Source: Chloroflexota bacterium (lineage in GTDB: Bacteria > Chloroflexota > Dehalococcoidia > Bin125). Taken from it: a stretch of DNA of 32,985 bases. Made by a program: the position numbers and the translations under genes. The stretch is from NCBI GenBank assembly GCA_003228175.2, contig QGNQ01000025.1, positions 1-32,985 of the forward strand, read 5' to 3'. The notes under the pieces were generated by a model. It had not been told where the DNA came from. It ran no database searches and saw only the letters and a list, made by a program, of their open reading frames with translations. This document shows, in pieces, positions 21,036 through 29,085 of the stretch (position 1 is its first letter; the number at the start of each line of letters is the position of its first letter).

Positions 21036-21836
21036 GTGCCCACACCTCCCTCCCCACCGGCCCCCTTCCAGCCCCCCCTGACGCGGACAGCACAACCCGC
21101 GTCGCCGGACACGCGGGCGCGCGCCTCGCGTTCCCGCCCTGCCAAGCGGGTATCGGCTCCCCCCCGCGCCCGACGCCCGAGCCGCAGCCGCGAACTCCAA
21201 CTCTGGGCCGATGGCCACTCCATCGTTGCCGGAGTCGATGAAGTCGGGCGCGGCCCTCTCGCCGGCCCCGTGGTCGCCGGGGCCGTCTCCCTCCACCCGC
21301 ACAAACGACCCGCCTGGCTCCGCCACGTCCGCGACAGCAAGCAGCTCAGCGCCCCCGTCCGACGCGACATCGCCGACACGATCAAGCACACGGTGCCGGC
21401 CTGGGGCGTGGGCTGGGCGGCCGTCCAAGAGATCGATAGCGTCGGCATCTTGCAGGCGACTCGCCTCGCCATGCGGCGCGCCCTCGCCGATCTGGCCGCT
21501 CGCGCCGGCGCCCCCCCCGACTACGCCCTGATCGACGGCCGCGACGCCCACCAGTTCAATTGCCCCTTCGAGACGATCGTCCGCGGCGACGCCTCCTGCA
21601 CCAGCATCGCCGCCGCCTCCGTCGTCGCCAAGGTCGCGCGTGACGCCTGGATGGAGACCCGCAGCGCCGCCTACCCCGGCTACGGCTTCGCCAGCAACAA
21701 GGGCTACGGCACACCCCAGCACCTCGCCGCACTCAAACGCCTGGGGCCCTGTGCGGAGCACCGCTATAGCTTTGCGCCCGTGCGCGCCAATGATCGCGCC
21801 GCCCTTCGCCCGGCGCCCCTGCCGCTTGGTTTCTGA
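21036..21836 (+). CDS. rnhB: Ribonuclease HII with N-terminal extension
   Basis: Cuts RNA in DNA-RNA hybrids and single ribonucleotides in DNA. The catalytic core begins near residue 60: AGVDEVGRGPLAGPVV supplies the first Asp and Glu, YALIDG the third acidic residue, and AAASVVAKVARD the fourth; DSKQLS and SNKGYGTPQH are also family marks. Residues 1-58 are an unconserved Pro/Ser/Arg stretch. GTG 21036 is well supported as the start because GGAGGTG lies eight bases upstream, so the extension is probably translated. Ends in a 13-base tandem repeat. Followed by yraN after 68 bases, a frequent neighbour of rnhB. Confidence 0.94.
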   Translation: MPTPPSPPAPFQPPLTRTAQPASPDTRARASRSRPAKRVSAPPRARRPSRSRELQLWADGHSIVAGVDEVGRGPLAGPVVAGAVSLHPHKRPAWLRHVRDSKQLSAPVRRDIADTIKHTVPAWGVGWAAVQEIDSVGILQATRLAMRRALADLAARAGAPPDYALIDGRDAHQFNCPFETIVRGDASCTSIAAASVVAKVARDAWMETRSAAYPGYGFASNKGYGTPQHLAALKRLGPCAEHRYSFAPVRANDRAALRPAPLPLGF

Positions 21837-21860
21837 ACAGGGCTTCTGAACAGGGCTTCT
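21831..21860 (+). repeat. 13-bp tandem repeat at the rnhB stop codon
   Basis: TTCTGAACAGGGC occurs at 21831-21843 and 21844-21856, with a third start (TTCT) at 21857. The first copy carries the final Phe codon and TGA of rnhB. It looks like a small slippage duplication after the stop. Confidence 0.8.
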
Positions 21861-21904
21861 CAGCCGGCGCTCCTGAAGAGTGCCCGCGGAACGGGGCACA
21901 CCGC

Positions 21905-22288
21905 ATGTCGGATCCACGACAAGGCCTGGGTCGTGCTGGAGAGACGGTCGCGGCGCAGTACCTCCAGGACGCCGGCTACACCGTGCTTGAACGCAACCGA
22001 CGCAGCGAGGGCGGCGAGATCGACATCGTCGCCCGCGACACCAGCGGCGCAATCGTCTTCGTCGAGGTGCGCACCCGTCGCGGGCCGGGAGGAGCCGTCT
22101 CCGCGCTCGAATCGGTCGACGCGGCCAAGCAGGAACGGTTGCTCTCCGGCGCCGCCGCCTATCTGGCCGATCACGTCGACCCCAGCGGGGCCGATCTCCC
22201 CGCCCGCATCGACGTCATCGCGGTTGCGACCAACCGGCGCGGCGGGCTGGCCGTCGCCCGGCACGTCCGCAACGCCGTCGAGGCCTGA
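21905..22288 (+). CDS. YraN/UPF0102 family, predicted endonuclease-fold protein
   Basis: Short protein (127 aa) with a restriction-endonuclease-like fold. Conserved blocks: GLGRAGETVAAQYLQDAGYTVLERN, GEIDIVARD with the acidic residue of the nuclease motif, and IVFVEVRTRRG, where the usual VEVK-R has Arg in place of Lys. C-terminal RIDVIAV is typical. Function is not settled for the family; a role in DNA or recombination metabolism is inferred from the fold and its frequent place beside rnhB. Start ATG 21905 matches family length; only a weak ACGGGG precedes it. A stem GTGCCC/GGGCAC lies just upstream without a T tract. Confidence 0.88.
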   Translation: MSDPRQGLGRAGETVAAQYLQDAGYTVLERNRRSEGGEIDIVARDTSGAIVFVEVRTRRGPGGAVSALESVDAAKQERLLSGAAAYLADHVDPSGADLPARIDVIAVATNRRGGLAVARHVRNAVEA

Positions 22289-22366
22289 GTCAACGCTCAC
22301 CGTCACTTGCTCGCGCTGGCGGTCGTTGTCCGGCGACCGGTGATACGATCCCGCCCAGGAGCAATC

Positions 22367-22711
22367 GTGCCCATCTACGAGTACCAATGCGCCGCCTGCG
22401 GCAAGCGCACCGAAGCCTTCCACCGCTCCTTGGGAAGCGCCAAGCGGCCCCCATGTGAGCACTGCGGCAGCGCCAAGACCGCACGCGCGCTGTCCCGCTT
22501 CGCCACCCCCAAGTCCGACGCGCAAGTCATGGAGCAATACGGCACACCGGATCCCGGCGCCGGCCCCGACGCCTACAAGGACCCCCGCCAGATCGGCCGC
22601 TGGGCCGAGCAGCGCTTCGACGAAATGGGCGTCGAAATGCCCGCCGAAGCCAAGCAAATGATCGACGCCGCCCGCTCCGGCGAACTGCCCGATCCCGTCA
22701 AGGACCTCTAG
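22367..22711 (+). CDS. FmdB-family zinc ribbon protein
   Basis: Small regulatory-type zinc ribbon protein, named after the FmdB family; molecular role unknown. PIYEYQCAACGKRTEAF is the diagnostic start, with two CxxC pairs (Cys 8/11 and 30/33), followed by ~75 polar residues. GTG 22367 is chosen because the family begins with (M)PIYEY and AGGAG lies five bases upstream; the frame is open to 22307 but without similarity. An extended -10-like TGATACGAT lies at 22341-22349 and may give it a promoter of its own. Confidence 0.9.
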   Translation: MPIYEYQCAACGKRTEAFHRSLGSAKRPPCEHCGSAKTARALSRFATPKSDAQVMEQYGTPDPGAGPDAYKDPRQIGRWAEQRFDEMGVEMPAEAKQMIDAARSGELPDPVKDL

Positions 22712-23033
22712 GCAACCGAACCGCCCTCGGCTCCGAGCGCCCCAGCGAGCGCGACCGATCCCAAGCGCTCCTCCGCGCCCTCACCGACCGCACGCGGGGC
22801 GACGCACCTCGTCGCGGTCCAGCTGCCGCCGGGAGTCCGCATCGAAGCGCACCACGCCCGCCTCGACAGCACCCCGGATCGAGCCCAATAGGCCCCGGAT
22901 TGCTCGCCTTGCTTGATCGCCTGCTCGATCACCTAGTTGATTGGTTGATCCCGCCGCGATACATTCGGGCCCGTCTCGCGGCGCATCCGGGCAAACGCGC
23001 CGCCCCCGGCACACCTGCCCTGACGGAGGCTTC
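22712..23033. other. 322-base intergenic stretch before hppA
   Basis: No gene I can support on either strand. The 3' third is relatively A/T-rich, with several GATC/TTGAT words, and carries a possible hppA promoter. No terminator is seen after fmdB. A frame open from 22941 into hppA lacks similarity before residue 32 and is not used. Confidence 0.5.
22937..22965 (+). promoter_or_regulatory. Possible sigma-70-type promoter of hppA
   Basis: TTGATT at 22937-22942, 17-base spacer, TACATT at 22960-22965. Each hexamer matches consensus at four of six. A start near 22972 would give a leader of about 60 bases. Confidence 0.5.
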
Positions 23034-25118
23034 ATGGTTGCACTGGTATTCGCCATTCTCGTCGGGCTCGCCGCGCTTGGCTTCGCCGCGCTCCGCGCCC
23101 GCGACGTTCTGGCGGAGGACGACGGCAACGACACCATGCGCGGCATCGCCGCGTCGATTCAGGATGGCGCCGCCGCGTTCCTCAAACGCGAGTACACCTT
23201 CATCGGCGTCTTCGTCGGGGTCGTCTTCTTCGTGCTCATCATCTTCGTTGATTACGACGTGCTCGATAAGTTCGGCCGCAGCCCGGACCTGCCGGAGACC
23301 GCGATCAGCTATCTCCTTGGCGCCATCCTCTCCGCGACCGCCGGGTACGCCGGCATGACCATCGCGGTGCGGGCCAACGTTCGCACCGCCGCCAGCGCCC
23401 AGCGCGGTCTCAACCCCGCCCTGCGCACCGCCTTCAACTCTGGCACCGTCATGGGCATGACCGTCGTCGGGCTGGGCCTCATCGGCGTCACGCTGCTCTA
23501 CATCATCTGGGAGAGCGTGATTCCGCTCACCGGCTTCGCCTTCGGGGCCAGCTCTATCGCCCTCTTCGCGCGCGTCGGCGGTGGCATCTTCACCAAGGCC
23601 GCCGACGTCGGCGCAGACCTCGTCGGCAAAGTCGAGGCCGGCATCCCGGAAGACGACCCCCGCAACCCCGCCACCATCGCCGACAACGTCGGCGACAACG
23701 TTGGCGACGTCGCCGGCATGGGCGCAGACCTCTTCGAGTCCTACGTCGGGTCCATCGTCGCCACCATCGCCCTCGGCACCCTCGCCTTCGGCAGTACCGC
23801 CATCGGCGCCGCCGCGGTCTTCGACGCCGGCTCCGTCACCGACTTCGATTCAGACCCCTTCATCCTGCCCATCCTGGTGGCCACCATCGGCATCATCTCG
23901 GCCGTCATCGGCACCTTCCTGGTCCGCACCGGCGAAGAAGCCGATCAGGGCCAACTGCTCTGGGCCCTCCGCGCTGGCGTCTTTGGCGCAAGCGGCTTGG
24001 TGCTCCTGGGATCCGGCATCGCCATCGCCGTCATGGGCCTGGACGACAACCTCTTCTGGGCGATTCTCGTCGGCCTCGTCGCCGGCCAGATCATTGGCAC
24101 CATCACCGAGGGCTTCACCTCCACCGAAGGCTTTGCCATCGGCCCCTTCAAGTACAACCCCACCGTGGAACTCTCCGAGCAGGCCGAATCTGGCGCCGGC
24201 CCCGTCATTATCGGCGGCCTCAGCCTGGGCATGCTCTCCACCGCCGTGCCCATGATCACCATCGTGATCGCCATCTTCCTGGCGCAGGAATTCGCCGGCT
24301 TCTACGGCATCGCCTTGGCCGCCGTCGGTATGTTGGCCCCGCTCGGCGTCACCCTCGCCACGGACGCCTACGGCCCCGTCGCCGACAACGCCGGTGGCAT
24401 CGCCGAGCAGGCCGGCCTCCCGCCTGAGGTGCGCCAGCGCACCGACGCCCTGGACCAACTGGGCAACACCACCGCCGCCACCGGCAAAGGCTTCGCGATC
24501 GGCTCCGCCACCCTCACCTCGCTGGCCCTGCTCGCTACCTACGCCACGATCACCCAGGTCACCGTCTTCAATCTGCTCGATTGGGAGGTCATGATCGGCA
24601 TCCTGCTCGGCGCGCTGATGCCCTTCATCTTCAGCGCCCTCAGCATGGGCGCCGTCGGGCGGGCCGCCCAAGCCATGGTCGATGAAGTCCGACGCCAGTT
24701 CCGCGAGCACCCCGGCATCATGGACGGCACCGAGCAGCCCGATCACACCCGCGCCATCGCCATCTCCACCGACGGCGCCCTCCGCGAAATGATCGTCCCC
24801 GGTCTGCTCGCCGTCACGGTCCCCATCTTCGTCGGGGCCGTCATCAGTGCGGAGGCGCTGGGCGGACTGCTGATCGGGTCCATCGCCGCCGGCTCCATGA
24901 TGGCCATCATGATGGCCAACGCCGGCGGCGCCTGGGATAACGCCAAGAAGTACATCGAGGAGGGCCACTCCGGCGGCAAGGGCTCAGAGGCCCACAAAGC
25001 GGCCGTCGTCGGCGACACGGTTGGCGACCCCTTCAAGGACACCTCCGGCCCCTCGCTCAACATCCTGCTCAAGCTGATGTCGATCGTGGCCGTGGTGTTC
25101 GGGCCGATCTTCCTCTAA
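23034..25118 (+). CDS. hppA: Membrane-bound ion-pumping pyrophosphatase, K+-dependent type
   Basis: Hydrolyses PPi and pumps H+ or Na+ across the membrane. About 16 hydrophobic segments in 694 aa. Substrate and Mg-binding loops are clear: TKAADVGADLVGKVEAGIPE and DDPRNPATIADNVGDNVGD, and late in the protein KAAVVGDTVGDPFKDTSGP. The K+-dependence segment reads GNTTAATGKGF: Ala at the position that is Lys in K+-independent enzymes, and Gly three residues on, so K+-dependent. ADLFESYVG carries the Glu at the place seen in Na+-pumping forms, but which ion is pumped cannot be fixed. Start ATG 23034, with GGAGG four bases upstream, gives MVALVFAILVGLAALG, a normal first membrane segment. Confidence 0.96.
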   Translation: MVALVFAILVGLAALGFAALRARDVLAEDDGNDTMRGIAASIQDGAAAFLKREYTFIGVFVGVVFFVLIIFVDYDVLDKFGRSPDLPETAISYLLGAILSATAGYAGMTIAVRANVRTAASAQRGLNPALRTAFNSGTVMGMTVVGLGLIGVTLLYIIWESVIPLTGFAFGASSIALFARVGGGIFTKAADVGADLVGKVEAGIPEDDPRNPATIADNVGDNVGDVAGMGADLFESYVGSIVATIALGTLAFGSTAIGAAAVFDAGSVTDFDSDPFILPILVATIGIISAVIGTFLVRTGEEADQGQLLWALRAGVFGASGLVLLGSGIAIAVMGLDDNLFWAILVGLVAGQIIGTITEGFTSTEGFAIGPFKYNPTVELSEQAESGAGPVIIGGLSLGMLSTAVPMITIVIAIFLAQEFAGFYGIALAAVGMLAPLGVTLATDAYGPVADNAGGIAEQAGLPPEVRQRTDALDQLGNTTAATGKGFAIGSATLTSLALLATYATITQVTVFNLLDWEVMIGILLGALMPFIFSALSMGAVGRAAQAMVDEVRRQFREHPGIMDGTEQPDHTRAIAISTDGALREMIVPGLLAVTVPIFVGAVISAEALGGLLIGSIAAGSMMAIMMANAGGAWDNAKKYIEEGHSGGKGSEAHKAAVVGDTVGDPFKDTSGPSLNILLKLMSIVAVVFGPIFL

Positions 25119-25169
25119 CCCGCATCCCCCTGCGACCGCCCCGCAAAGCCGGTCGCCAGACGCATCCGT

Positions 25170-25197
25170 ACGGCGGGGCCCCTACGGGCCCCGCCGT
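25170..25197. terminator. GC-rich hairpin after hppA
   Basis: Perfect 12-bp stem (25170-25181 with 25186-25197) and four-base loop, 51 bases after the hppA stop. The downstream T tract is poor (CGCTTCCCC), so strength is uncertain. The rest of 25119-25333 shows no gene. Confidence 0.6.
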
Positions 25198-25333
25198 CGC
25201 TTCCCCTACGGTTCCCTGCCCCGGCTGCGCTGTTCCCGATCCCCGGTCGATAACTCCTCTGTGGGGAGCTGGCGCGGCGCTGCCGTCGCGATGGACCCCC
25301 GCACACCAGGGGATTCGCTCAGGGGGAACGTGC

Positions 25334-26683
25334 ATGTCCGACTATCTGGCTCAGCATTCAGGCCGTGACGCGGCCGCCGCGCTCAGCGCATCGCTACCGG
25401 AACTGGTGGCCGCGCTGTCGATTGGGCTCGACGCGGCAGAAGGACAGGATCCGGGGCACGCAGCCCGGGTCGCCTACGTCGCCACGCGTATCGCCGACCA
25501 TCTGGCCTTGGGCGAAGAGGTGCGGCGCTCCGCCTTCTACGCCGGCATCCTGCACGACATCGGCGTCCCGCTCGCCGCCGCCCGGGCCGGACTGCAGCCC
25601 GTCGTCGATGAGGACGTCGTCTTTGGACCCGCGATGGACCAGGCCGGCGACGGGCATGCTCCCCGGCTCACCCTCGACCAGCGCACCCAAGCCACCATGC
25701 TGCAGGCCGCCCACCTGCGGGCCGGCTCAGACTTCCTCGAACAGCCCTGGTTCCCCCAGGACATCAGCGAAGCCGTCGCCGCCAGTCACGAGAACTGGGC
25801 CGGCGATGGCGCACCCGGCGAACGTCAAGGCGAGGAGATCCCCATCGTCGCCCGCCTGCTGCGCGCCGCCGACCTCTTCGACGCCGTCGTCGCCCAGGTC
25901 GCCAATCCGCTCACCGCCCGCGCCCGCGCGCGGGCGGAAGTCGCCGGTTGGTCCGGCCAGGCCCTGCAGCCGGAGATCGCCGAAGCCCTCAGCGAAGTCG
26001 CCGGTCATGACGACTTCTGGCTCGGTCTCTACGACGGCGAGATCACGCAAGGCATCATCGACGAAGCCCCCACCAGCGGCGTCGCCGCAAGCCCGGCACT
26101 GCTCCGTGCCTTCAGCGAGGCCGTCTCCGAAATCATCGACATCAAGTCCGGACACCTGGCCGGCCGCGGCCAGCGCGTCGCCGCCTACGCGCGCGCCATC
26201 GCGTCCACCTTGGGCGTCAATCCACTTCGCGTCGAGCTCATCGGACTGGCCGCGCTCTGGAACGACATCGGCACGCTCGGCGTGCCCAACCGCATCCTCG
26301 CCAAGCCCAGCCTGCTCTCCGTGGAGGAGATGGAGCGCATGCGCGGCCATCCCAGCTTCTCGGGGCGCATTCTGGAGCGCGTCCCCGTGCTGGATAACGC
26401 TGCCGTCTGGGTCTCCGGCCACCACGAGCGCATCGACGGCAAGGGCTATCCGGAGATGCTGTCCGGCTCCGAGATTGGCAGCGAAGCCGGCATCCTCTCC
26501 CTCGCCGACGCCTACGTTGCCATGATCTCGCCCCGTCCCTACCGCGGCCCGCTGCCGGTCGAAGACGCGCGCGCCATCATCGACGCCGGGGCTGGCACCC
26601 AGTGGGACCCATTCCTCGTCAAGGTCTTGCTGGAACTCGTCCGCCACGAAGCGCCGGAGAGCGTCGCAACGTCCGCCTCCTAG
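25334..26683 (+). CDS. Tandem HD/HD-GYP domain protein with complementary degenerate sites
   Basis: HD-GYP domains hydrolyse cyclic dinucleotides such as c-di-GMP. Two HD modules are visible. The first (about 30-190) keeps H42 and the HD pair in ILHDIGVPLA (74-75), but its second half reads SHENWAGDGAP, so HHExxxGxGYP is broken and GYP is GAP. The second (about 265-435) keeps H274, GHP (338-340), GHHERIDGKGYP (362-373) and LADAYVAM, but its HD reads WNDIGTLGVP: His 310 is Asn, and the usual Lys after Gly is Thr. Each module thus lacks a different part of the metal/catalytic set. No membrane segment, receiver or DNA-binding domain is seen. ATG 25334 has AGGGGG seven bases upstream. The gene stands alone between hppA and glyS. 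Confidence 0.85.
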   Translation: MSDYLAQHSGRDAAAALSASLPELVAALSIGLDAAEGQDPGHAARVAYVATRIADHLALGEEVRRSAFYAGILHDIGVPLAAARAGLQPVVDEDVVFGPAMDQAGDGHAPRLTLDQRTQATMLQAAHLRAGSDFLEQPWFPQDISEAVAASHENWAGDGAPGERQGEEIPIVARLLRAADLFDAVVAQVANPLTARARARAEVAGWSGQALQPEIAEALSEVAGHDDFWLGLYDGEITQGIIDEAPTSGVAASPALLRAFSEAVSEIIDIKSGHLAGRGQRVAAYARAIASTLGVNPLRVELIGLAALWNDIGTLGVPNRILAKPSLLSVEEMERMRGHPSFSGRILERVPVLDNAAVWVSGHHERIDGKGYPEMLSGSEIGSEAGILSLADAYVAMISPRPYRGPLPVEDARAIIDAGAGTQWDPFLVKVLLELVRHEAPESVATSAS

Positions 26684-26720
26684 CGACCGGGGGCGGAGCG
26701 GCGTGCAGCCGCCACAAGCT

Positions 26721-26867
26721 CTACGGCTCGATCGGAGCGCTTCCGCCGGCGCTGCCACGCCGGGCGCGCACCTGAGCGATCGCCGCCGAACCGGAATCGC
26801 CCGTCACAATCGCCACAACCACGAAGCCCAGCGTCACACCAAACGCCAAGCCCATCAGGAATCGCAT
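26721..26867 (-). CDS. Small predicted membrane protein (48 aa)
   Basis: MRFLMGLAFGVTLGFVVVAIV forms one membrane helix, followed by ~25 polar residues rich in Ala, Gly and Arg. AGGAG lies about nine bases upstream of the ATG at 26867. The N-terminus resembles small YtxH-like membrane proteins in style, but no family can be named. It runs against the flanking plus-strand genes and ends 37 bases from the HD-GYP stop. An upstream extension to 26921 has no hydrophobic or conserved character. The 276 bases from 26868 to 27143 contain no other gene. Confidence 0.5.
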   Translation of the reverse strand: MRFLMGLAFGVTLGFVVVAIVTGDSGSAAIAQVRARRGSAGGSAPIEP

Positions 26868-26921
26868 CACCCCTCGCTCCTCTCGATCGCCTGCCGCCCC
26901 GCGCGGTGCAGCGCATACCAC

Positions 26922-26947
26922 TGGCGCATCTCAATGGCGCATCTCAC
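26922..26947. repeat. 13-bp tandem repeat upstream of the small ORF
   Basis: TGGCGCATCTCAA at 26922-26934 is followed directly by TGGCGCATCTCAC at 26935-26947. The pair lies 55 bases upstream of the minus-strand small ORF and about 200 bases before glyS. Direct repeats of this size can be operators or slippage products; the sequence does not decide. Confidence 0.6.
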
Positions 26948-27143
26948 CGGCGTATCGGCACCGTATCCAGCCCGCCGGATTCACGTCAACGCATTCTGTG
27001 CCGCAGCGCGATCCGGGCTCCTGGGTGTTGGCTGGCGCGTTGAGCGCATTCCGGCCCGGCGATAGCGTGCTGATGAGGCGCCGGCCCACCGGCCGGGGCC
27101 GATCGTAAACCCCGCCAGCCCGCGAATCGCCCCGAGAGAGCCC

Positions 27144-28496
27144 ATGCCCGACGCCGCCCCAGACCCCGCCACCCCGCCCACCCCCGACCAACCCAGCCTC
27201 GACGTCATCGTCTCGCTCGCCAAGCGACGCGGCTTCGTCTTCCCCAGCAGCGAGATCTACGGCGGCTTCGCCTCCACCTGGGACTACGGCCCCTACGGCG
27301 TCGAGCTCAAGCGCAACGTTAAAGAACAATGGTGGCGGGCCATGGTGCGGGAGCGACCCGACATCGTCGGGCTAGACGCCGCCATCCTCATGGCCCCCAA
27401 AGTCTGGGAGGCCAGCGGCCACATCCAGAACTTCACCGACCCCCTGGTCGACTGCAAAGCCTGCAAGCAACGCTTCCGCGAGGACCAACTCCCCAACGAC
27501 GGCCGCTGCCCCAACTGTGCCGCCGAGCACTCCATGACCGAGTCCCGACAGTTCAACCTCATGTTCGGCACCCACGTGGGCCCCGTCCAGGAAGACGCCG
27601 CCCGCGCCTTCCTGCGCCCCGAGACCGCCCAGGGCATCTTCGTCAACTTTGAGAACGTGCTCACCTCCACCCGCCGTCGCCTGCCCTTCGGCATCGCCCA
27701 GATCGGCAAGTCGTTCCGCAACGAAATCACCCCCGGCAACTTCACCTTCCGCACCCGCGAGTTCGAGCAGATGGAGATGGAGTTCTTCGTCCAGCCCGAC
27801 TCCGCGCCTGAGTGGCACGAGCGCTGGATCGACCTGCGCGAGCAGTGGTACCTGGACCTCGGCATCGACCCCAACAACCTCCGCCGCGACGTCCACCCGC
27901 CGGAGAAGCTCTCCCACTACTCCGCCGGCACCACAGACCTCCAGTACCGATTCCCCTGGGGGTGGGACGAGCTCGAAGGCATCGCCAACCGCACCGACTT
28001 CGATCTCAAAACCCACGCCGAGCACAGCGGCAAGCGCCTCAGCTACTTCGACAACGACACCAACGAGCACATCGTGCCCTACGTCATCGAACCCGCCGCC
28101 GGCGTCGATCGCGCCGCCCTCGCCTTCCTCATCGACGCCTACACCGTCGAGCCCGACGAGAAAGGCAACGACCGCACCCTGCTCAAGTTCCACCCCCGCA
28201 TCGCCCCCACACAGGTCGCCGTCCTGCCACTCAGCCGCAACGAAAAGCTCTCCCCGCTGGCGCAGGACGTCTGGACCGCCCTGCGGCCCCATTGGATCAC
28301 CCAGTACGACGAGACCCAGAGCATCGGCCGTCGCTACCGCCGCCAGGATGAGGTCGGGACGCCGCTCTGCGTTACGGTCGACTTCGACAGCCTCGACGAC
28401 CAAGCCGTCACCATTCGTGAGCGCGACTCACAAGAGCAAGTGCGCGTCCCCATCGCTGGCCTCGTGGACGCCGTCCGAGACAAGCTCGGCTTCTAA
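27144..28496 (+). CDS. glyS: Glycyl-tRNA synthetase, class II single-chain (dimeric) type
   Basis: Charges tRNA-Gly. This is the homodimeric type (often called glyQS), not the bacterial alpha2beta2 form. Visible: [26 protein letters not shown], the zinc-like DCKACKQRF and CPNC pair, [28 protein letters not shown] (motif 2 region), [48 protein letters not shown], then ASGVDR-type motif 3 as [12 protein letters not shown], and an anticodon-binding domain from [13 protein letters not shown]. ~450 aa is normal. ATG 27144 has GAGAGA just upstream; the first 18 residues are Pro/Ala-rich and probably disordered. No T-box leader was found upstream. Confidence 0.96.
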   Translation: MPDAAPDPATPPTPDQPSLDVIVSLAKRRGFVFPSSEIYGGFASTWDYGPYGVELKRNVKEQWWRAMVRERPDIVGLDAAILMAPKVWEASGHIQNFTDPLVDCKACKQRFREDQLPNDGRCPNCAAEHSMTESRQFNLMFGTHVGPVQEDAARAFLRPETAQGIFVNFENVLTSTRRRLPFGIAQIGKSFRNEITPGNFTFRTREFEQMEMEFFVQPDSAPEWHERWIDLREQWYLDLGIDPNNLRRDVHPPEKLSHYSAGTTDLQYRFPWGWDELEGIANRTDFDLKTHAEHSGKRLSYFDNDTNEHIVPYVIEPAAGVDRAALAFLIDAYTVEPDEKGNDRTLLKFHPRIAPTQVAVLPLSRNEKLSPLAQDVWTALRPHWITQYDETQSIGRRYRRQDEVGTPLCVTVDFDSLDDQAVTIRERDSQEQVRVPIAGLVDAVRDKLGF

Positions 28497-28589
28497 CCCG
28501 GCGCCCAAGGGGCCCGGCGCCCAGGCGCGCGACCGCACGCCGACCTGGACAACCACGGGGGACCGCCCGCGAGCTTCCGCGACACACGC

Positions 28590-28618
28590 AAGACGCCCGG
28601 CCGAACGCCGGGCGTCTT
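28590..28618. terminator. Bidirectional terminator between glyS and fdxA
   Basis: Perfect 12-bp stem (28590-28601 with 28607-28618) and five-base loop. The arms begin AAG and end CTT, so a short T run follows on the plus strand and a short A/T arm serves the minus strand. It lies 93 bases after glyS and 21 bases after the end of the convergent fdxA. The rest of 28497-28639 has no gene. Confidence 0.8.
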
Positions 28619-28639
28619 TGCGTCTGCTGTCGCGAGAAA

Positions 28640-28921
28640 CTACGGCGCTAGCGCGGCGACCTTCGTTCGCGCCGCGGCCTTGTCCTCGAACCAGAGGGCG
28701 TTCACCTCAGTGAAGCCCGACCACTCATCCGGGACATCGTCCTCGGAGAAGATCGCCGTCACCGGGCAGGCCGGCTCGCAAGCGCCACAGTCGATGCACT
28801 CGTCCGGACTGATGAAGAGGATGCGGTCTTCCTCATCCGCGTGGATGCAGTCCACCGGGCAGACTTCCACGCAGGACTGGTCCTTCACGTCGATGCAGGG
28901 CTCCGCGATTACGTACGTCAT
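28640..28921 (-). CDS. fdxA: 7Fe ferredoxin (FdxA-type)
   Basis: Small electron carrier with one [3Fe-4S] and one [4Fe-4S] cluster. [21 protein letters not shown] then [13 protein letters not shown] gives the FdxA pattern: Cys 9, 17 and 52 for the three-iron cluster, Cys 21, 42, 45 and 48 for the four-iron cluster, Cys 25 spare. The C-terminal part [18 protein letters not shown] is also characteristic. 93 aa. ATG 28921 is chosen because it matches the family start and GGGAGG lies eight bases upstream; an upstream extension is not conserved. It has its own promoter, downstream of uvrA on the same strand. Partner enzymes are not in the window. Confidence 0.95.
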   Translation of the reverse strand: MTYVIAEPCIDVKDQSCVEVCPVDCIHADEEDRILFISPDECIDCGACEPACPVTAIFSEDDVPDEWSGFTEVNALWFEDKAAARTKVAALAP

Positions 28922-28983
28922 ATCGATTGCCTCCCCAATGCGGCCTGACAGATTTTGCTGCGCCGCCGACCCAACCGAATCTC

Positions 28984-29012
28984 TTATACCGGCGAGTCCC
29001 CCTCGGAGCAAC
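28984..29012 (-). promoter_or_regulatory. Promoter of fdxA
   Basis: Minus strand TTGCTC (29012-29007), 17-base spacer, TATAAG (28989-28984). The -10 matches five of six. Transcription would start near 28977, giving a ~55-base leader that includes the GGGAGG ribosome binding site. Confidence 0.55.
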
Positions 29013-29085
29013 ACCCGCGCGCACGCCCAGACCGCGCCCGGCCACTTAACGTCATAACGATCCGCACGACGCTCGTCCTGTCCGA

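Noticed and set aside
22708-22932. Possible short minus-strand gene between fmdB and hppA
   Set aside because: No ribosome binding site, no recognisable domain, and composition like the surrounding shadow frames.
26868-27143. T-box riboswitch upstream of glyS
   Set aside because: No T-box sequence or specifier-type stem could be recognised, and no terminator hairpin precedes glyS.
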